NCBI GenBank assembly: GCA_902768785.1
Contig: CACXMM010000005.1
Span: 1 to 64,000 of the forward strand
Source: an uncultured Prevotellaceae bacterium
GTDB lineage: Bacteria > Bacteroidota > Bacteroidia > Bacteroidales > Bacteroidaceae
Direction of reading: 5' to 3'
Length of the DNA stretch: 64,000 nt
Shown here: one piece after another, positions 62,733 to 64,000 of the stretch
Layout: the number at the start of each line of letters is the position of its first letter
Numbering within the stretch: the first letter of the stretch is position 1
The notes under the pieces: generated by a model
What the model was told of the DNA's origin: nothing
The model's database searches: none
The model's input: the letters and a program-made list of their open reading frames with translations, nothing else
Made by a program: the position numbers and the translations under genes

Positions 62733-63383
62733 ATGAAACAGTGGATGGTAATCATAGTATGGGTCGTGATGCTGGGAGTAGGATGCCCGTTATGGGCACA
62801 GTCTTCCGGTAAGGGACAGGTGAACCCTGAGGACCGTCCCGTGGATATGGACAACCCCACGTTCGTGCCGATGATCAAGGTGAGCAAGGTGATGCACGGC
62901 GGTGACAGCATCCAGTATATCGAGATGAACAACGTGTATGTGTATCCGCAACCCGTGTTCAAGAACGAGAAACAACGACAAGCCTACAACCGACTGGTGT
63001 ATAACGTGAAGAAGGTGCTGCCCATTGCCAAGGAGGTGAACCGCATCATCATCGAGACGGGCGACTACCTGCAGACACTGCCCGACAAGAAAGCGCGCGA
63101 CGCACACATGAAACTGGTGGAGGAGGATATCAAGAAAACCTATACGCCGAGGATGAAGAAACTGTCGTACTCCCAAGGAAAACTGCTCATCAAACTGGTG
63201 TATCGCGAATGTAACAGCTCGGGCTACGAGCTGATCAATGCCTTCCTCGGTCCTGTACGTGCTGGCGTGTGGCAGACCTTTGCCTGGCTCTACGGTGCCA
63301 GTCTGACGAAGAAATACGAGCCGGAGGGTATCGACCGCCTTACGGAAAGAATCGTGTTACAGGTGGAAGCAGGACAACTTTAA
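62733..63383 (+). CDS. DUF4294-type secreted protein
   Basis: 216 residues from ATG 62733, directly after promoter repeat A4. Signal peptide ends LWAQ. The body has the DUF4294 landmarks: MHGGDSIQYIEMNNVYVYP, YNRLVYNVKKVLPIAKEVN, and SYSQGKLLIKLVYREC. A metal-protease-like or processing role has been suggested for none of these with certainty, so function is unknown. The promoter-to-start distance of five bases implies a nearly leaderless mRNA. Confidence 0.82.
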   Translation: MKQWMVIIVWVVMLGVGCPLWAQSSGKGQVNPEDRPVDMDNPTFVPMIKVSKVMHGGDSIQYIEMNNVYVYPQPVFKNEKQRQAYNRLVYNVKKVLPIAKEVNRIIIETGDYLQTLPDKKARDAHMKLVEEDIKKTYTPRMKKLSYSQGKLLIKLVYRECNSSGYELINAFLGPVRAGVWQTFAWLYGASLTKKYEPEGIDRLTERIVLQVEAGQL

Positions 63384-63733
63384 TAAAAATAATGAAGCTG
63401 TGTTGAAATTGAGTTTTTTTCTCTCTCGCCATGGGCGACTAAAACTTAATTCCGACACAGCCTCTTAAACCTGAAACAATCCGTTCGCATTGCAAAAACA
63501 CTAATAATACCTAAATAATAACCTTTTTCGAAGTATTTAACTGAATCTGTTGCAAAGGTAAGTGTTCCCTTTTTCTCCTTTTATAAATTATCGTTCATTT
63601 GCTACAAAAAATGTTTCATGTATCAAATTTTGCAGCGTTTGAACGATATTTTCAATCCCGTACGCAGAATGCACACTACCTTTGCGACATAAAACTTATG
63701 TAGAGTACTAACCATAATCAAATCATCAAAGAA
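63384..63733. other. 350-bp spacer before the receptor gene
   Basis: It holds a large imperfect hairpin (63397-63461) just after the DUF4294 stop, an A/T-rich stretch, and the -7 element TACCTTTG (63677-63684) of the next gene, whose leader would be about 45 nt. I see no gene here. Confidence 0.6.
63397..63461. terminator. Large hairpin downstream of the DUF4294 gene
   Basis: GCTGTGTTGAAATTGAGTTTT pairs with AAAACTTAATTCCGACACAGC with four mismatches or G-T pairs. The inner loop holds TCGCC/GGGCGA complements. It is either a bidirectional terminator or a dispersed hairpin element. Confidence 0.55.
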
Positions 63734-64000
63734 TGGAAAAACTAAAACGATTCCTTTTGAGCATGATGCTCATGGCTGTATGTACTATAATGTACGCGCA
63801 ACAGCAGGAAATCACAGGTAGTGTCGTTGACCCTTCCGGCGAAGGAGTGATCGGTGCCACCGTGATGGTGAAAGGTACGTCGAACGGTACCATTACCGAT
63901 TTTGACGGAAACTTCACAATTAAAGTCAGTGAGGGTGCCATCCTCACCATCTCTTACATTGGCTACCAGACAGTGGAACTGCCTGCCCAGAATGGAATGC
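63734..64000 (+). CDS. Partial SusC/RagA-type TonB-linked receptor
   Basis: 89 codons from ATG 63734 to the window edge. The signal peptide (MEKLKRFLLSMMLMAVCTIMYAQ) is followed by the carboxypeptidase-regulatory-like domain found at the start of SusC proteins: ITGSVVDPSGEGVIGATVMVKG and TDFDGNFTIKV, then ILTISYIGYQTVEL. The plug and barrel lie outside the window, and its SusD partner would be expected downstream. Confidence 0.88.

Overview
The window looks like a chromosome segment of a Prevotella-type Bacteroidales (Prevotella, Segatella or Xylanibacter group). Supporting signs are Bacteroidota promoters of the form TTTG-N19/20-TAnnTTTG, type III glutamine synthetase, ATP-dependent PEP carboxykinase, fused KorA plus KorB, BspA-like surface proteins, a SusC-type receptor start, LL-diaminopimelate aminotransferase and intergenic spacers full of small repeats. 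No rRNA, tRNA, CRISPR array, transposase or prophage was seen.

Layout. 1-4.2 kb (minus): an edge-truncated gene, a stand-alone MetH-reactivation-domain protein, a UroD/MtaA-type methyltransferase and a Na/Pi symporter. 4.4-12.3 kb: nucleoside kinase, korAB, a small secreted protein, upp (minus) and pckA. 12.4-12.6 kb: a compact unit with promoter, 27-residue hydrophobic ORF and terminator that matches no family I know. 12.7-21.1 kb: a DUF6242 lipoprotein, then an envelope cluster (DUF6089 protein, uppS, bamA, three Skp/OmpH chaperones, murI). 21.7-29.6 kb (minus): esterase/nucleotidase-like fusion, Dna2-like nuclease-helicase, then three enzymes fitting L-galactose to D-tagaturonate, then a Fur regulator. 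29.8-37.5 kb: YitT protein, CarboxypepD_reg protein, glnN (GSIII), dapL, a SagB-like nitroreductase and an orphan ECF sigma factor. 37.5-51.4 kb: carboxylesterase, a large leucine-rich-repeat protein, SpoU methyltransferase, SufE, U32 peptidase, acetylxylan-esterase-like protein, C1 protease, a triplicated BspA-like protein and a histidine acid phosphatase. 51.3-64 kb: DsbD, cysteine desulfidase family protein, two cobalamin genes, rbfA, a LolC/E-type permease, an LTA-synthase-like sulfatase, a helix-hairpin-helix outer-membrane protein, a DUF4294 protein and the start of a SusC-like receptor.

Most CDS are ordinary; the unusual material lies in the spacers. Four copies of a dispersed repeat each place one or two complete housekeeping-type promoters directly before a gene. 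Two four-unit arrays of a 22-bp palindrome lie between convergent genes 20.5 kb apart in opposite orientation; one sits beside a decayed copy of the neighbouring gene's 3' end. A small palindromic element has supplied the end of uppS and part of the bamA signal peptide, leaving the bamA start codon in the loop of a perfect 24-bp stem. Several promoters lie only 4-5 nt from the start codon and imply leaderless mRNAs. All functional calls come from reading motifs in the translations; no database search was possible.
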